NCBI GenBank assembly: GCA_944384995.1
Contig: CALWVN010000003.1
Coordinates: 96,346-160,345 of the forward strand
Origin: an uncultured Clostridia bacterium
Lineage (GTDB): Bacteria; Bacillota; Clostridia; Oscillospirales; Acutalibacteraceae
Reading direction: 5' to 3'
Length of the DNA: 64,000 nt
The first letter of the stretch is position 1; the number at the start of each line of letters is the position of its first letter. Below, piece by piece: positions 52,772 to 61,247 of this stretch. The notes under the pieces were generated by a model. The model saw nothing but the letters and a program-made list of their open reading frames with translations, made no database searches and had not been told where the DNA came from. The position numbers were made by a program, and so were the translations under genes.

Positions 52772-54103
52772 TTATGAAGAGGCGTTTTCTGTCCAAAACG
52801 ACAGCAAAGCGCCTTTTTCGTTTGGGCAGCGTTCTTCCATAACGGCATCCAAAAGCCGTTCCAGTGTCTCGCGCAGTCTTGCCCCCGCCGGCACGCCGAC
52901 CGAAAGCAGATCATCACCGTTGACAGCGAGCGTCTTGAGTGAAACGCAATCGCCGTTTTCCAAAATCTCCGTCAGGAAGCGATCCATGTTTGCAAGCTTT
53001 TCGTCAATGGCGTGCGGCTGGGCTTTTCCGCGGCAATCGGCGCGCTTGATCGCGATGAGTGCGCGGTAGTCTTCTTCACCGAGGCTTGCCAGCAGCTTTT
53101 TCGCCTGTATGCGGTCGCGCGGGGCTTTTGTGTCGTGGATCTCTACAAGCCGCGTTACGTGCCGCACGGTTTTGTTCGGGAAGCGCAGCCGTCGCAAAAT
53201 CTGTTCGGTCAATCTCGCACTGACGGCGGCATGTCCCTTGAAATGCGCTATGCCGTTTTCGTCTACACGGCGGCAGGCGGGCTTGCCGAAATCATGGAAA
53301 AACATGCAAAGCCGCAGATCTTCCTCCTGCGGTGCGGCGTCCAGCGCGGCGAGCGTGTGATGAAACACGTCGTAGCAATGGTACGGTGTGTTTTGCACAC
53401 AGCCGATGAGCGCGGAAAGCTCCGGCAAAAAGACCTCCAAAACGGCTGAAAAACGGTCTATCGCCGTCCCGGCATGCTTGCCGCATAACAGCTTTGTAAA
53501 TTCTTCGCGGATACGTTCGGGGGCGATGCATTCCAAAAGCGCACGGGTATTTAAGATCGCATCGGCAGTCTTTGGCTCTACCGAAAATCCAAGCGTCGCG
53601 GCAAAGCGTACGCCGCGCAAAATCCGCAGCGCATCCTCGCGAAACCGCCGCTCCGGCTCGCCGACAGCGCGCAGTACGCCATTGTTTAGATCCTTTAAGC
53701 CGTCAAAAAGATCGACCACACCGCTTTGCTCATTCCAGCAAAGCGTGTTAACCGTAAAATCGCGCCGCGCAAGATCCTCGCGCAGATTTCGCGAAAAGGT
53801 CACGCTTTGCGGATGGCGTGCATCCTTGTAATCGCCGTCTATGCGGTAGGTGGTGATCTCCAGAGGCATGCCGTCCAAAAGCACCGTTACCGTACCGTGG
53901 CGCAGCCCCGTTTCAACAAGGCGGCAGTCCGAAAAGACCGTTTCGACCTCCGAGGGGAGCGCGGCAGTCGTGATGTCCCAATCCCCGGGCGTTTTCCCGA
54001 GCAGGCAGTCGCGCACACATCCGCCCACGGCAAACGCTTCAAAGCCGCTGCCTGAGAGCCTTTGCAGCGCCGTGCGTACCTGCTTCGGCGCATCGATCTG
54101 CAT
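52772..54103 (-). CDS. cca: CCA-adding enzyme (tRNA nucleotidyltransferase) with HD domain
   Basis: 443-residue enzyme that builds or repairs the CCA end of tRNA. Class II nucleotidyltransferase motifs: GGCVRDCLLGKTPGDWDITT (metal-binding DxD), RRDFTVNTLCWN, and EDALRILRGVRFAATLGF; the nucleotide-template EERxREE-like ERIREEF follows. An HD phosphohydrolase domain (~240-340, with CMFFHDFGKPACR) is present. ATG follows AAAGGAGGCAG. The 15-nt gap to the converging phosphodiesterase gene leaves no room for a terminator. Confidence 0.93.
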   Translation of the reverse strand: MQIDAPKQVRTALQRLSGSGFEAFAVGGCVRDCLLGKTPGDWDITTAALPSEVETVFSDCRLVETGLRHGTVTVLLDGMPLEITTYRIDGDYKDARHPQSVTFSRNLREDLARRDFTVNTLCWNEQSGVVDLFDGLKDLNNGVLRAVGEPERRFREDALRILRGVRFAATLGFSVEPKTADAILNTRALLECIAPERIREEFTKLLCGKHAGTAIDRFSAVLEVFLPELSALIGCVQNTPYHCYDVFHHTLAALDAAPQEEDLRLCMFFHDFGKPACRRVDENGIAHFKGHAAVSARLTEQILRRLRFPNKTVRHVTRLVEIHDTKAPRDRIQAKKLLASLGEEDYRALIAIKRADCRGKAQPHAIDEKLANMDRFLTEILENGDCVSLKTLAVNGDDLLSVGVPAGARLRETLERLLDAVMEERCPNEKGALLSFWTENASS

Positions 54104-54208
54104 CCCGCTGCCTCCTTTCCGAAATCACAAGGGTTCATCCGAATTGTAGCAGATTTATTTCTCGAAATCAATGCTTCAAAACAGCGATCCGTTTCGGATG
54201 CTTTACCG

Positions 54209-54430
54209 CTATTTCTCTTCCGTCAACGGCAGGTAGTAGGGGATGATGCTCTCGTACCGTCCGTCAGGCATGTGAAACCCGCCCGGTATTTCACCGAGCT
54301 CTGCAAAGCCGAGCTTTTGATACAAATGCCGCGCTGCCGCAATATGACTGTTTACCGAAAAATGCGCTGCCCGTGCATGGGTCAAGCAGGTTTGTTTGCG
54401 GGAAGGCATTGCTGCTTTTCGCAACTTCAT
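54209..54430 (-). pseudogene. Remnant of a GNAT acetyltransferase (C-terminal part only)
   Basis: Residues from about 27 onward of this short frame match the end of GNAT N-acetyltransferases: AARHLYQKLGFAELGEIP and FHMPDGRYESIIPYYL. The acetyl-CoA-binding motif and the N-terminal half are missing, and the 26 residues before are unlike the family. Without the CoA site it cannot be an active acetyltransferase, so it is read as a decayed fragment. Confidence 0.6.
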
Positions 54431-54705
54431 TCCATACCGAACACATGTCTAAGAGGTCTGTTTTTTCCTGCTTACATATTCAGACCTGCATACGATTCCT
54501 CCGTTTTGCGGTTTCTTTTTAATATTGTAAAATGCAGGGCGCATTTCGTCAATTCGAAGTGAAAAATTCCCCAAATTCCTGTTTGAGAACAGACGTTTCA
54601 AAAAATGCAAGTGGACAGTTTGCAGATTTTTCATCATTTTTTTTGGTGGTTTTCACGATTCTTTGCGTTTTGTCTGCAATCTTAGGTGAATCACGATTTT
54701 TTCTG
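54431..54705. other. AT-rich non-coding spacer
   Basis: Upstream of the MFS gene the sequence is noticeably more AT-rich than its surroundings and carries short open frames without ribosome binding sites. No hairpin, RNA gene or repeat was recognised. The GNAT fragment before it suggests a site where DNA has been lost or gained. Confidence 0.4.
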
Positions 54706-54734
54706 TTGAAAAAAACGAAGCGGGATGTTAAAAT
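54706..54734 (+). promoter_or_regulatory. Predicted promoter of the long-tailed MFS gene
   Basis: TTGAAA (54706-54711), 17-nt spacer, TAAAAT (54729-54734) preceded by TGT (extended -10). Confidence 0.55.
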
Positions 54735-54768
54735 CAAATAGTTACTGAAAACGCAGGAGGCAATGCCA

Positions 54769-57213
54769 ATGAATGTAGTCGAAAAAGTCAAGGACTTTGC
54801 CGTCAAAGTCCCAACGTATTGGAAAACGCCGCCTTTGGGCAGGTACATGACGTATAAAGAGATCTGTGCCTACTCGTTCGGCGGTATCGGTGCGTATTTC
54901 CTGATCTACGTTGTCCAGCAGTTGTTCCTTTCGGTCAACAACTTCATCATCGGCAGCGCCATCGGCTTAGATGCGCGTCTTATTTATATCATTTACGTCA
55001 TCGCGATCATTGCGGGCTTCCCGTGCACGGCGATTCGTGCATACATCATCGATAACGTCCGCAATAAGAAGGGCAAATACCGCCCCTACCTCATTTCCAT
55101 GGGTATTCCGACGGCGATCCTTGCCATCGGGATGGTTTGGGTTCCGTATGAAAAAATTGAAAGCCAGGTCGCCAAGGCGGTCATCATCCTTTTCTTCAAC
55201 TTTGGCTTCCAATTCTTCTATCAGTTCTTTTATGAGGCGTATGAGAACCTGATCAAGGTTCTTTCGCCGAACACGCAGGAGCGTGCGGACGTTGCCGCGT
55301 TCAAATCCATCGTGTATTCCATCGCACCGTCCATCGCGACGGCGATCATGCCGCTGCTTGCGCAGCTGATCACGGGCGGCAGCCTTACGAACATGCGTCT
55401 GTACCGCATTGCCTATCCGCCTATGGCGATCGTCGGCATTTTGATGTCGATCATGGTGTATGCCAACACGCAGGAAAAGATCGTGCAGGCGAAGACGCAC
55501 GTCATCCAGATCAAATTCATCGATGCGCTGCGCTCGGTCGCCAAGAATAAGTATTTCTGGATCATCTCTCTTGCCGGCTGGATCGGCTTTTTGGAAAGCT
55601 CCTACAGCGTTATCCTTAACTGGCTCTATCAGTATAAGCACGCGGCTTCCGCCGGTGAGTTTACGATCATCGGGCTGATCTACGGCAACGCGTCGTTCTG
55701 GGGCATGCTGTTTGCGCCCTTTGCCATCCGTCGTTACGGGAAAAAGCGCGTGCTTATCACGACCAACTTCTTAAATATTATCTTCATTGCCGCCATGTAT
55801 CCTGTCATTGCGGCAGAGCCCGCACACATGATCTGGATCGTGCTCATCTGCCTGTTTGCAAACGGTGTGGTCGGTGCGTTTGCACACATTTTAACGCCCT
55901 CTATCGATGCGGATATCCGCGACTACCAGCAGTATGTGACCGGTGAGCGTATCGACGGTATGTTCTCTACGGTAGGGCTTATCGGTCAGATCGTGACGAT
56001 GGCAACGAGCAGTGTCATCCCGTTCGTGTATTCCGAAATGGGTATCAATGAGGCTACGCTGCAAGCCAACCTGCCTGAGATCATTCAAAATGCAAACGAC
56101 CCGGATCTGGTTCTCACCAACATTTATAATGTTCTGTATGTGGATGAGATCTTCGACAACATCATGCTTGTGCTCATCCTGCTTTCGGTCGTCGGCGCAT
56201 TTATGAACGTCATCCCGTACTTCTTCTACGACCTGTCCGAAACGAAGCAGCGCGGCATGATCAAGGTGCTGCAGATCCGCGCCATGTTTGAGGACTACGG
56301 CAACGGCGTTTTGCAGGATAAGGACATCGTTTCCACCATTGACACCATCCGTGAAGCGGAGACCTATGCAAGCGCTGCGCCCAAGGAGATCACCAAGCGT
56401 GATATCAAGGCGGCGAGGAGCAAGGCGGAAAAGAAAGCCGCCAAAAAAGCGTATCGCGATGCGATGGAATACAACCGCATGATCGAGATCTCCAAGATCG
56501 TCATGGATGAAATGAACCGCTTTACGACGGTCGAGGGTCAGGCGCAGCTTGAGGAAGCCAAACAGGCTGTGGAAATGGGCTATGACTTCATCTATAACTT
56601 TGACCCGCAGGCTGTTAAGCGCGCAAGAGCGCTGCCGAAAGCGACGGAAAAAGAGAAGGCATACCGCAAGGCGGAGATCCAGCGCGCGCGTGACGCCGCA
56701 TTTGCCCGCCGTACTGCGCTTCGTAAATTCCCCGACGGCATTCAGGAATTCGACGTTTCCGTGTTTGAATCGCTGTTTGCCCGCGAGGATGCGCTGAACG
56801 AAAAGATCGAGTCGCTTTACAAGGCGTATTATGACGCGAAGAAGCAGAAGAATCAGGCGGAAGTCAATTCCCTGAAAGCGGATATCAAAGCCGCCAAGGC
56901 GGAAAAGAAGGTGCTCGACGCCGAGATCAAAAAGGCGGGCGACGAGAACGCACTGTATACCCGCGCTGCAAAGCCCTACATTGATGCGAAAAAGCTCTTG
57001 ACGCAGGCGGAAAATTACGGCCGCTTTGAAGAGATCGCCGCCATGTATGACGACGCGAAAGTCCGTCATGAAGAAGCTTTGGCACAGGCCGCTGCGGAAG
57101 CCGAACGCCAGAAGCAGGAAGAAAAGGCGTATGCCGCGCAGCTCAAAGCACAGCGCGCCGCTGAAAAAGCCGCAAAGAAAGCGGAAAAGAAAAAAGATAA
57201 AGACGGCAAATAA
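54769..57213 (+). CDS. GPH-type MFS transporter with a long charged C-terminal helical extension
   Basis: 814 residues. Residues 1-~490 form a twelve-helix MFS membrane domain of the GPH symporter type (TYWKTPPLGRYMTYKEICAY at the start; AKNKYFWIISLAGWIGFLES in the middle). The remaining ~320 residues are hydrophilic, rich in Lys/Glu/Ala and strongly predicted by eye to be long helices or coiled coil (SKAEKKAAKKAYRDAMEYN; KADIKAAKAEKKVLDAEIKK; a KAAKKAEKKKDKDGK end). That tail is not usual for the family. ATG 54769 follows AGGAGG at 8 nt; ATG 54763 is too close to the SD. An AraC regulator follows. Confidence 0.85.
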   Translation: MNVVEKVKDFAVKVPTYWKTPPLGRYMTYKEICAYSFGGIGAYFLIYVVQQLFLSVNNFIIGSAIGLDARLIYIIYVIAIIAGFPCTAIRAYIIDNVRNKKGKYRPYLISMGIPTAILAIGMVWVPYEKIESQVAKAVIILFFNFGFQFFYQFFYEAYENLIKVLSPNTQERADVAAFKSIVYSIAPSIATAIMPLLAQLITGGSLTNMRLYRIAYPPMAIVGILMSIMVYANTQEKIVQAKTHVIQIKFIDALRSVAKNKYFWIISLAGWIGFLESSYSVILNWLYQYKHAASAGEFTIIGLIYGNASFWGMLFAPFAIRRYGKKRVLITTNFLNIIFIAAMYPVIAAEPAHMIWIVLICLFANGVVGAFAHILTPSIDADIRDYQQYVTGERIDGMFSTVGLIGQIVTMATSSVIPFVYSEMGINEATLQANLPEIIQNANDPDLVLTNIYNVLYVDEIFDNIMLVLILLSVVGAFMNVIPYFFYDLSETKQRGMIKVLQIRAMFEDYGNGVLQDKDIVSTIDTIREAETYASAAPKEITKRDIKAARSKAEKKAAKKAYRDAMEYNRMIEISKIVMDEMNRFTTVEGQAQLEEAKQAVEMGYDFIYNFDPQAVKRARALPKATEKEKAYRKAEIQRARDAAFARRTALRKFPDGIQEFDVSVFESLFAREDALNEKIESLYKAYYDAKKQKNQAEVNSLKADIKAAKAEKKVLDAEIKKAGDENALYTRAAKPYIDAKKLLTQAENYGRFEEIAAMYDDAKVRHEEALAQAAAEAERQKQEEKAYAAQLKAQRAAEKAAKKAEKKKDKDGK

Positions 57214-57225
57214 GTCATATGTTCA

Positions 57226-57260
57226 AAACGGACAGTCTCTTCGGAGGCTGTCCGTTTTTG
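57226..57260 (+). terminator. Terminator of the long-tailed MFS gene
   Basis: Stem AAAACGGACAGTCTC/GAGGCTGTCCGTTTT (57226-57240 with 57244-57258), loop TTC, followed by TT. Confidence 0.8.
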
Positions 57261-57313
57261 CGCAGGCGAAAACAGAAAGCTGCGCGGATTTGGTAAAATT
57301 CTACAACTCGCGC

Positions 57314-57342
57314 TTGAAATAAGGAAAGAATTATGGTATTCT
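57314..57342 (+). promoter_or_regulatory. Predicted promoter of the second AraC regulator
   Basis: TTGAAA (57314-57319), 17-nt spacer, TATTCT (57337-57342) with TGG in front. Confidence 0.5.
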
Positions 57343-57393
57343 AATCCATTATAAAGCAATTTGTCCTTTTTCGGGGAAAATGAGGGAACCGTC

Positions 57394-58224
57394 TTGGAAA
57401 ATGCATGTCAAATCAAATCGGGCGGCGTCAAATTCCGTGATTTTCGGTTTTGTAATTGCGGCTATGAGGAAAGCGACCCTGGGCAGGGGTTCGGTCCGGC
57501 AATCAAGAATCACTATGTCCTGCACTATGTGCTGAGTGGCTGCGGTGTGTTCGGCACAAATGACCGTCAATACGCCGTCACGCGCGGGGAAGCGTTTCTG
57601 ATCTGCCCCGACGAACGTGCGTATTACCGCGCAGACACGGATGACCCGTGGAGCTATCTTTGGGTCGGCTTCGACGGCGACAAGGCGGAAGAATACCTTC
57701 GCGAAATGAAGCTGCTCGGCGTGAAAAAACCCGTGTTCCGTATACGCAACGGCTTTGCGCTCAAGCAGATCGTCACCGAGATGCTCAAGTGCAACCACTC
57801 AGGGCTGGACAACGAATTCGCTTTACAGGGGCTTTTCTGCCGCTTCTTTTCCGTCGTCAGTGTTGAGGTGACCGGCCGCGGCAAAAAAGCGGAAGAAAGC
57901 GGCAGGCAGAATTATTATATCAAAAAAGCGATCACCTTCATTCGCGATAACTATTCCAACGGCATCAACGTTTCGGATGTTTCCGAGTATGTGGGCCTTA
58001 ACCGCAGCTATCTGTTCACGCTGTTTCAGGAGCATTTGGGGATCTCACCGCAAAAATATTTGAGCAATTTCCGTTTGGAGCGTGCCTGCGAGCTGCTGCA
58101 GGCGACAAATTACTCAATCGAGGACATTTCCTATTCCTGCGGCTACCGTGACCCGCTGGTCTTTTCCAAGGCGTTCAAAAAGCTGTACGGCGTTTCCCCC
58201 TTAAAATACCGCAAGGAGCTTTGA
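57394..58224 (+). CDS. AraC-family transcriptional regulator
   Basis: 276 residues with the same layout as the regulator at 11357-12175: an N-terminal cupin (HYVLHYVLSGCGVFGTNDRQ and DTDDPWSYLWVGF) and a C-terminal AraC HTH pair (GINVSDVSEYVGLNRSYLFT and ISYSCGYRDPLVFSKAFKKL, then GVSPLKYRKEL). It probably controls the long-tailed MFS gene just upstream. The start chosen is TTG 57394, 7 nt after GAGGG; TTG 57361 adds 11 residues without a clear SD. The stop TGA directly abuts the stop of the converging SOD-like gene (shared TGATCA). Confidence 0.88.
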   Translation: MENACQIKSGGVKFRDFRFCNCGYEESDPGQGFGPAIKNHYVLHYVLSGCGVFGTNDRQYAVTRGEAFLICPDERAYYRADTDDPWSYLWVGFDGDKAEEYLREMKLLGVKKPVFRIRNGFALKQIVTEMLKCNHSGLDNEFALQGLFCRFFSVVSVEVTGRGKKAEESGRQNYYIKKAITFIRDNYSNGINVSDVSEYVGLNRSYLFTLFQEHLGISPQKYLSNFRLERACELLQATNYSIEDISYSCGYRDPLVFSKAFKKLYGVSPLKYRKEL

Positions 58225-58737
58225 TCACCTGTGGGCTTTTATGATCGTGCCGCAGGCAATGCGTGCGCCTGCGTTTCCCGACGGCTGTGTCGTAAAGTCG
58301 TCGGGATTTTTATGGATAATTACGCTTTTTCCGATGATCTCCGAAACGGAAAAGCGGTCGCAAAGCACGGCGCTCCACGCCTTGCCGCGGGCGTTGGCAA
58401 ACAGGGGGGGCAGGTCACCGGCATGCGCAGGATGCGAGCCGTCTGACGGGTTGTAATGCGTGCCCGCACCGGAAAATGCTTCGCCGTCCGACGGCCTGCA
58501 GTCCCCTTTTTCGTGGATGTGCATGCCGAAAAACCGTGCGCCGCATGCCGCGTTATCCACAGGCAGCCCACGTACATTGCAGGCAACAAGTACGCCGCGG
58601 TCGCCTGCCGGGTAAAACAGAATACGTCCGCCGATGAGTGGGTATGCCGCCGATCCCTTTACATACGCTGCGGCATAAGGCTTGCAGCCTTGCAAAATGC
58701 GGGCAAAATCCGCGTTTTCCTGTTGGAATGTATACAA
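58225..58737 (-). CDS. Cu/Zn superoxide dismutase-like protein without signal peptide
   Basis: 170-residue protein of the SodC fold. Metal-site residues are in place: MHIHEKGDC (His73, His75), GTHYNPSDGSHPAHAGDLP and VIIHKNPDDFTTQPSGNAG, ending GARIACGTI; the disulfide pair CRPSD...IACG is present. Bacterial SodC is normally exported; here no signal peptide is visible, so either cytoplasmic or differently used. The start is TTG 58737, 6-7 nt after GGAGGTG; a GTG at 58746 lies in the SD itself. The SD is locked in a terminator-like hairpin. Alternative: a related CHRD/SodC-like domain without SOD activity. Confidence 0.8.
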   Translation of the reverse strand: MYTFQQENADFARILQGCKPYAAAYVKGSAAYPLIGGRILFYPAGDRGVLVACNVRGLPVDNAACGARFFGMHIHEKGDCRPSDGEAFSGAGTHYNPSDGSHPAHAGDLPPLFANARGKAWSAVLCDRFSVSEIIGKSVIIHKNPDDFTTQPSGNAGARIACGTIIKAHR

Positions 58738-58776
58738 AAAAATCACCTCCGTGTTTCAGTATATGAAACACGGAGG
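58738..58776 (-). promoter_or_regulatory. Terminator-like hairpin containing the SOD-like ribosome binding site
   Basis: Minus strand: CCTCCGTGTTTCA (58776-58764), loop TATAC, TGAAACACGGAGG (58758-58746), a perfect 13-bp stem, then TGATTTTTTT. It looks like the intrinsic terminator of the upstream 80-residue gene, but its right arm ends in GGAGG, the Shine-Dalgarno of the SOD-like gene that starts in the T-tract. Confidence 0.65.
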
Positions 58777-58804
58777 CGCTTTCTGCACAAGGAGCCGTAA
58801 ATGT

Positions 58805-59047
58805 TCAAAGGGGTTTTTGCTCGGCATGCTCGCGCTGATAGGCGTGCAGCAGTTCACGCAGCTGTGCGGCATGGCGGGCTTCCTCCACGGCGAGCGCGGA
58901 AAAGACTTTCCGATACTTTTCGTTTTCGGCGTATTCGTCGGAATACCCCTCAAAATCCCGCGCCATTTCCATGGAATTTTCCCACGCGCGCAATAGCCTG
59001 TCGCGCACGGTGGTCTCGATCTTGTGCCGGTTCTGTTCGTTTTGCAT
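58805..59047 (-). CDS. Small helical protein, possibly ferritin-like
   Basis: 80 residues predicted to be two or three helices. The motif LAVEEARHAAQLRELLHAYQ recalls the ExxRH/EExxH helices of rubrerythrin-type ferritin-like proteins, but one helix pair only could fit, so this is a suggestion. ATG 59047 follows GGGAGGG at 6 nt. It stands between an FAD/Rieske oxidoreductase and the SOD-like gene, a context of oxygen or redox stress. Confidence 0.5.
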   Translation of the reverse strand: MQNEQNRHKIETTVRDRLLRAWENSMEMARDFEGYSDEYAENEKYRKVFSALAVEEARHAAQLRELLHAYQREHAEQKPL

Positions 59048-59088
59048 GGTAAGCCCTCCCAAAAGCAGTATGCCCGATCACGCGGCGA

Positions 59089-60393
59089 TTATCCCCGCCG
59101 CGAACGGTTCGCGGGGTTTTCCAAAATATTGCCCTGCGCATCAAACCGCGAACCGTGGCAGGGGCAGTCCCACGAATGCTCCTGCCGGTTGTAATGGAGC
59201 GCACAGCCAAGATGCGTGCACCGTCTCGGCAGGGGGGTGAGCAGGTTCCCGACGGTGGACAGCCCATTGACCAAGAGCTGCGGCTTGAAAATGGAGCGCT
59301 GCGGCGAAAATACCGTTGCGTTTTCATTGCCGCGCCCTGTAAGTAGATCCGTTAAGATCTGTGCCGCCGCCATGGCGGAGGACATGCCCCATTTGTTAAA
59401 GCCCGTGGCAACATAAAAATTTTCAAGCTTCGGTGCGTATTTCCCGATGTAGGGAATTCCGTCGAGTGACAAGCAGTCCTGTGCCGCCTGCCGGTAACGG
59501 ATGCGGCTTTGCGGAAACTGCTTCCCTGCAAAAGCTTCAAGCGCTGAAAACCCGCCGCCTTTCGCCCCCGTTTTGTGCCCGCCGCCGCCTAAAAGCAAAA
59601 GACCCTGCGCATCCCGAAAAGAGAGTGCACCGCCGCCGTGCTCCAAAAACATACCGCCCGCACGCGGTGCATTTTCAAGCGCTAAAACATAGGAACGGTG
59701 CTGGTACATCTTCATAAAATACAGCCCGCGGCGGTCAATGAAGGGGAAGTGCGTCGCGATGATGACGCGCTTTGCGTCAATGAAGCCGTGGTTCGTGTAA
59801 GCACGCGCGCCGTCAAAACCGCGCACAAAGGTGTGCTCGAATATCGTAAGATCCCGCGCAAGCGAAAAGCAGAATTTAAGCGGATGGAACTGCGCCTGAT
59901 TCTTCAGGCTGATCCCGCCTTTTGCGGGCAGGGGAAGTGTGCCGCAGTCCGCGAACGCGGCGGGGATGCCGAGCGCGTCGCAGGCGGCGAGCTCTTCCTC
60001 TATGGCGGGCATGTTTTGCTCCGTGCGCGCAAAGACGGCGGCGTCCGTCTCTTCAAAATCACAATCTATGCGGTCTGCAAGGCTGCGATACGCCTCCAGC
60101 GCCGCGCGGTTCGCCTCGTAATATTGGCGTGCCATATCATCGCCGTAATCTTTACGAATGCGCGCATAAATCATCCCGTGCTGCACCGTGACCTTTGCGG
60201 TCGTGCCCGCCGTCGTGCGCGCGCAGAGCACATCGCCTTCGACGAGCAGGCAGGAAACGCCCGCCTGCTGTAAAAGATAGGCACACAAGATACCCGTAAT
60301 CCCGCCGCCGACGATAAGCACATCGGTCTGTTCGTTTTTCGACTGCTCGGGAAACCGCGGGCGGTCCGCCGTTTCATTCCAAAGTGACTGCAT
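59089..60393 (-). CDS. FAD-dependent oxidoreductase with C-terminal Rieske domain
   Basis: 434 residues. An N-terminal DAO-type FAD domain has the Rossmann motif VLIVGGGITGILCAYLLQQA; a Rieske [2Fe-2S] domain (~370-434) has CTHLGC and CPCHGS, so both Cys-His ligand pairs are intact. This FAD plus Rieske architecture is known from YhfW-like proteins, usually about 500 residues; this one is shorter. Cytoplasmic, substrate unknown. ATG after GGAGG at 4 nt. Same orientation as the two genes that follow. Confidence 0.88.
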   Translation of the reverse strand: MQSLWNETADRPRFPEQSKNEQTDVLIVGGGITGILCAYLLQQAGVSCLLVEGDVLCARTTAGTTAKVTVQHGMIYARIRKDYGDDMARQYYEANRAALEAYRSLADRIDCDFEETDAAVFARTEQNMPAIEEELAACDALGIPAAFADCGTLPLPAKGGISLKNQAQFHPLKFCFSLARDLTIFEHTFVRGFDGARAYTNHGFIDAKRVIIATHFPFIDRRGLYFMKMYQHRSYVLALENAPRAGGMFLEHGGGALSFRDAQGLLLLGGGGHKTGAKGGGFSALEAFAGKQFPQSRIRYRQAAQDCLSLDGIPYIGKYAPKLENFYVATGFNKWGMSSAMAAAQILTDLLTGRGNENATVFSPQRSIFKPQLLVNGLSTVGNLLTPLPRRCTHLGCALHYNRQEHSWDCPCHGSRFDAQGNILENPANRSRRG

Positions 60394-60481
60394 AGTGCCT
60401 CCGAAGTAAAACTATTCAAAAGCAGTATGCACAGAAAACATCGGCAAATGCAGACGAGTCGTCGGACAGGCCTTGAAAACC

Positions 60482-60510
60482 TTGCCAAAAGGCGAAAAAT
60501 GTGCTATAGT
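60482..60510 (+). promoter_or_regulatory. Predicted promoter of the PAP2/phosphoesterase operon
   Basis: TTGCCA (60482-60487), 17-nt spacer, TATAGT (60505-60510) with TGC in front (extended -10). Confidence 0.55.
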
Positions 60511-60571
60511 AAAAAATCATTTGCAGCGAAAAATCCCCCGCCGTGGGCAGGGAAGAGAAAGGGAGGCCGTT

Positions 60572-61228
60572 ATGGACTTCAGCGTTTTTTCAAACTTTGA
60601 TTTTTCCGTATTCCAGTGGATTCAGGAGCACGTTTGGTGTGCGTTTCTGGATGCCGTTATGCCCGTCATCACCGTTTTGGGCGAGGGCGGCTGGGTCTGG
60701 ATCGTCATCGCCGTGCTGCTCCTGTTTATGCCGAAATACCGCAAGGCGGGCGTGACTATGGCGTTTGCGCTTATTTTGATGCTGATCTTAAACGACGGGA
60801 TCCTCAAAAATATTTTCGCGCGTCCGCGCCCGTTCAATTTTGAACCGTTCGAGGCGCTGTATCAAAGCTTTGCGGCGGATGCGAACGGCAAGCCTGAATT
60901 GCTTGTCAGCCTGCCGTCGAGCTTTTCGTTCCCGTCGGGGCACACCTCCTCGTCCTTTGCGGCGGCCGCAGCGATTCTCATCAACAAAAAGTGGAAGGCG
61001 GGCATTCCCGCACTCATCCTCGCCGTGCTCATCGGCTTTTCGCGAAGCTATCTGATGGTGCATTATCCGACTGACGTGCTGTTCGGCGCGCTGATGGGCA
61101 TCGTTTATGCGTTGCTCGCGTATTTCCTGATCGCCCGCTTTGTGTACCCGCCTTTTGACAAGCATGTCGGGCAGAAGGTGGATGCTTGGCGGCTTAAAAA
61201 ATTCGGGAAAAAGGAAAAAGCGGCATAA
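60572..61228 (+). CDS. PAP2-family phosphatase, membrane bound
   Basis: 218-residue integral membrane phosphatase with five or six helices. PAP2 signature motifs are complete: KNIFARPRP (KX6RP), SFPSGHTSSSF (PSGH) and SRSYLMVHYPTD (SRX5HX3D). Such enzymes remove phosphate from lipid phosphates, for example undecaprenyl pyrophosphate or phosphatidic acid. ATG 60572 follows GGGAGG; the frame upstream to 60473 is non-coding. The metallophosphoesterase starts 19 nt downstream, so one operon. Confidence 0.9.
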   Translation: MDFSVFSNFDFSVFQWIQEHVWCAFLDAVMPVITVLGEGGWVWIVIAVLLLFMPKYRKAGVTMAFALILMLILNDGILKNIFARPRPFNFEPFEALYQSFAADANGKPELLVSLPSSFSFPSGHTSSSFAAAAAILINKKWKAGIPALILAVLIGFSRSYLMVHYPTDVLFGALMGIVYALLAYFLIARFVYPPFDKHVGQKVDAWRLKKFGKKEKAA

Positions 61229-61247
61229 AGCGAAAGGAAGAATGGAT

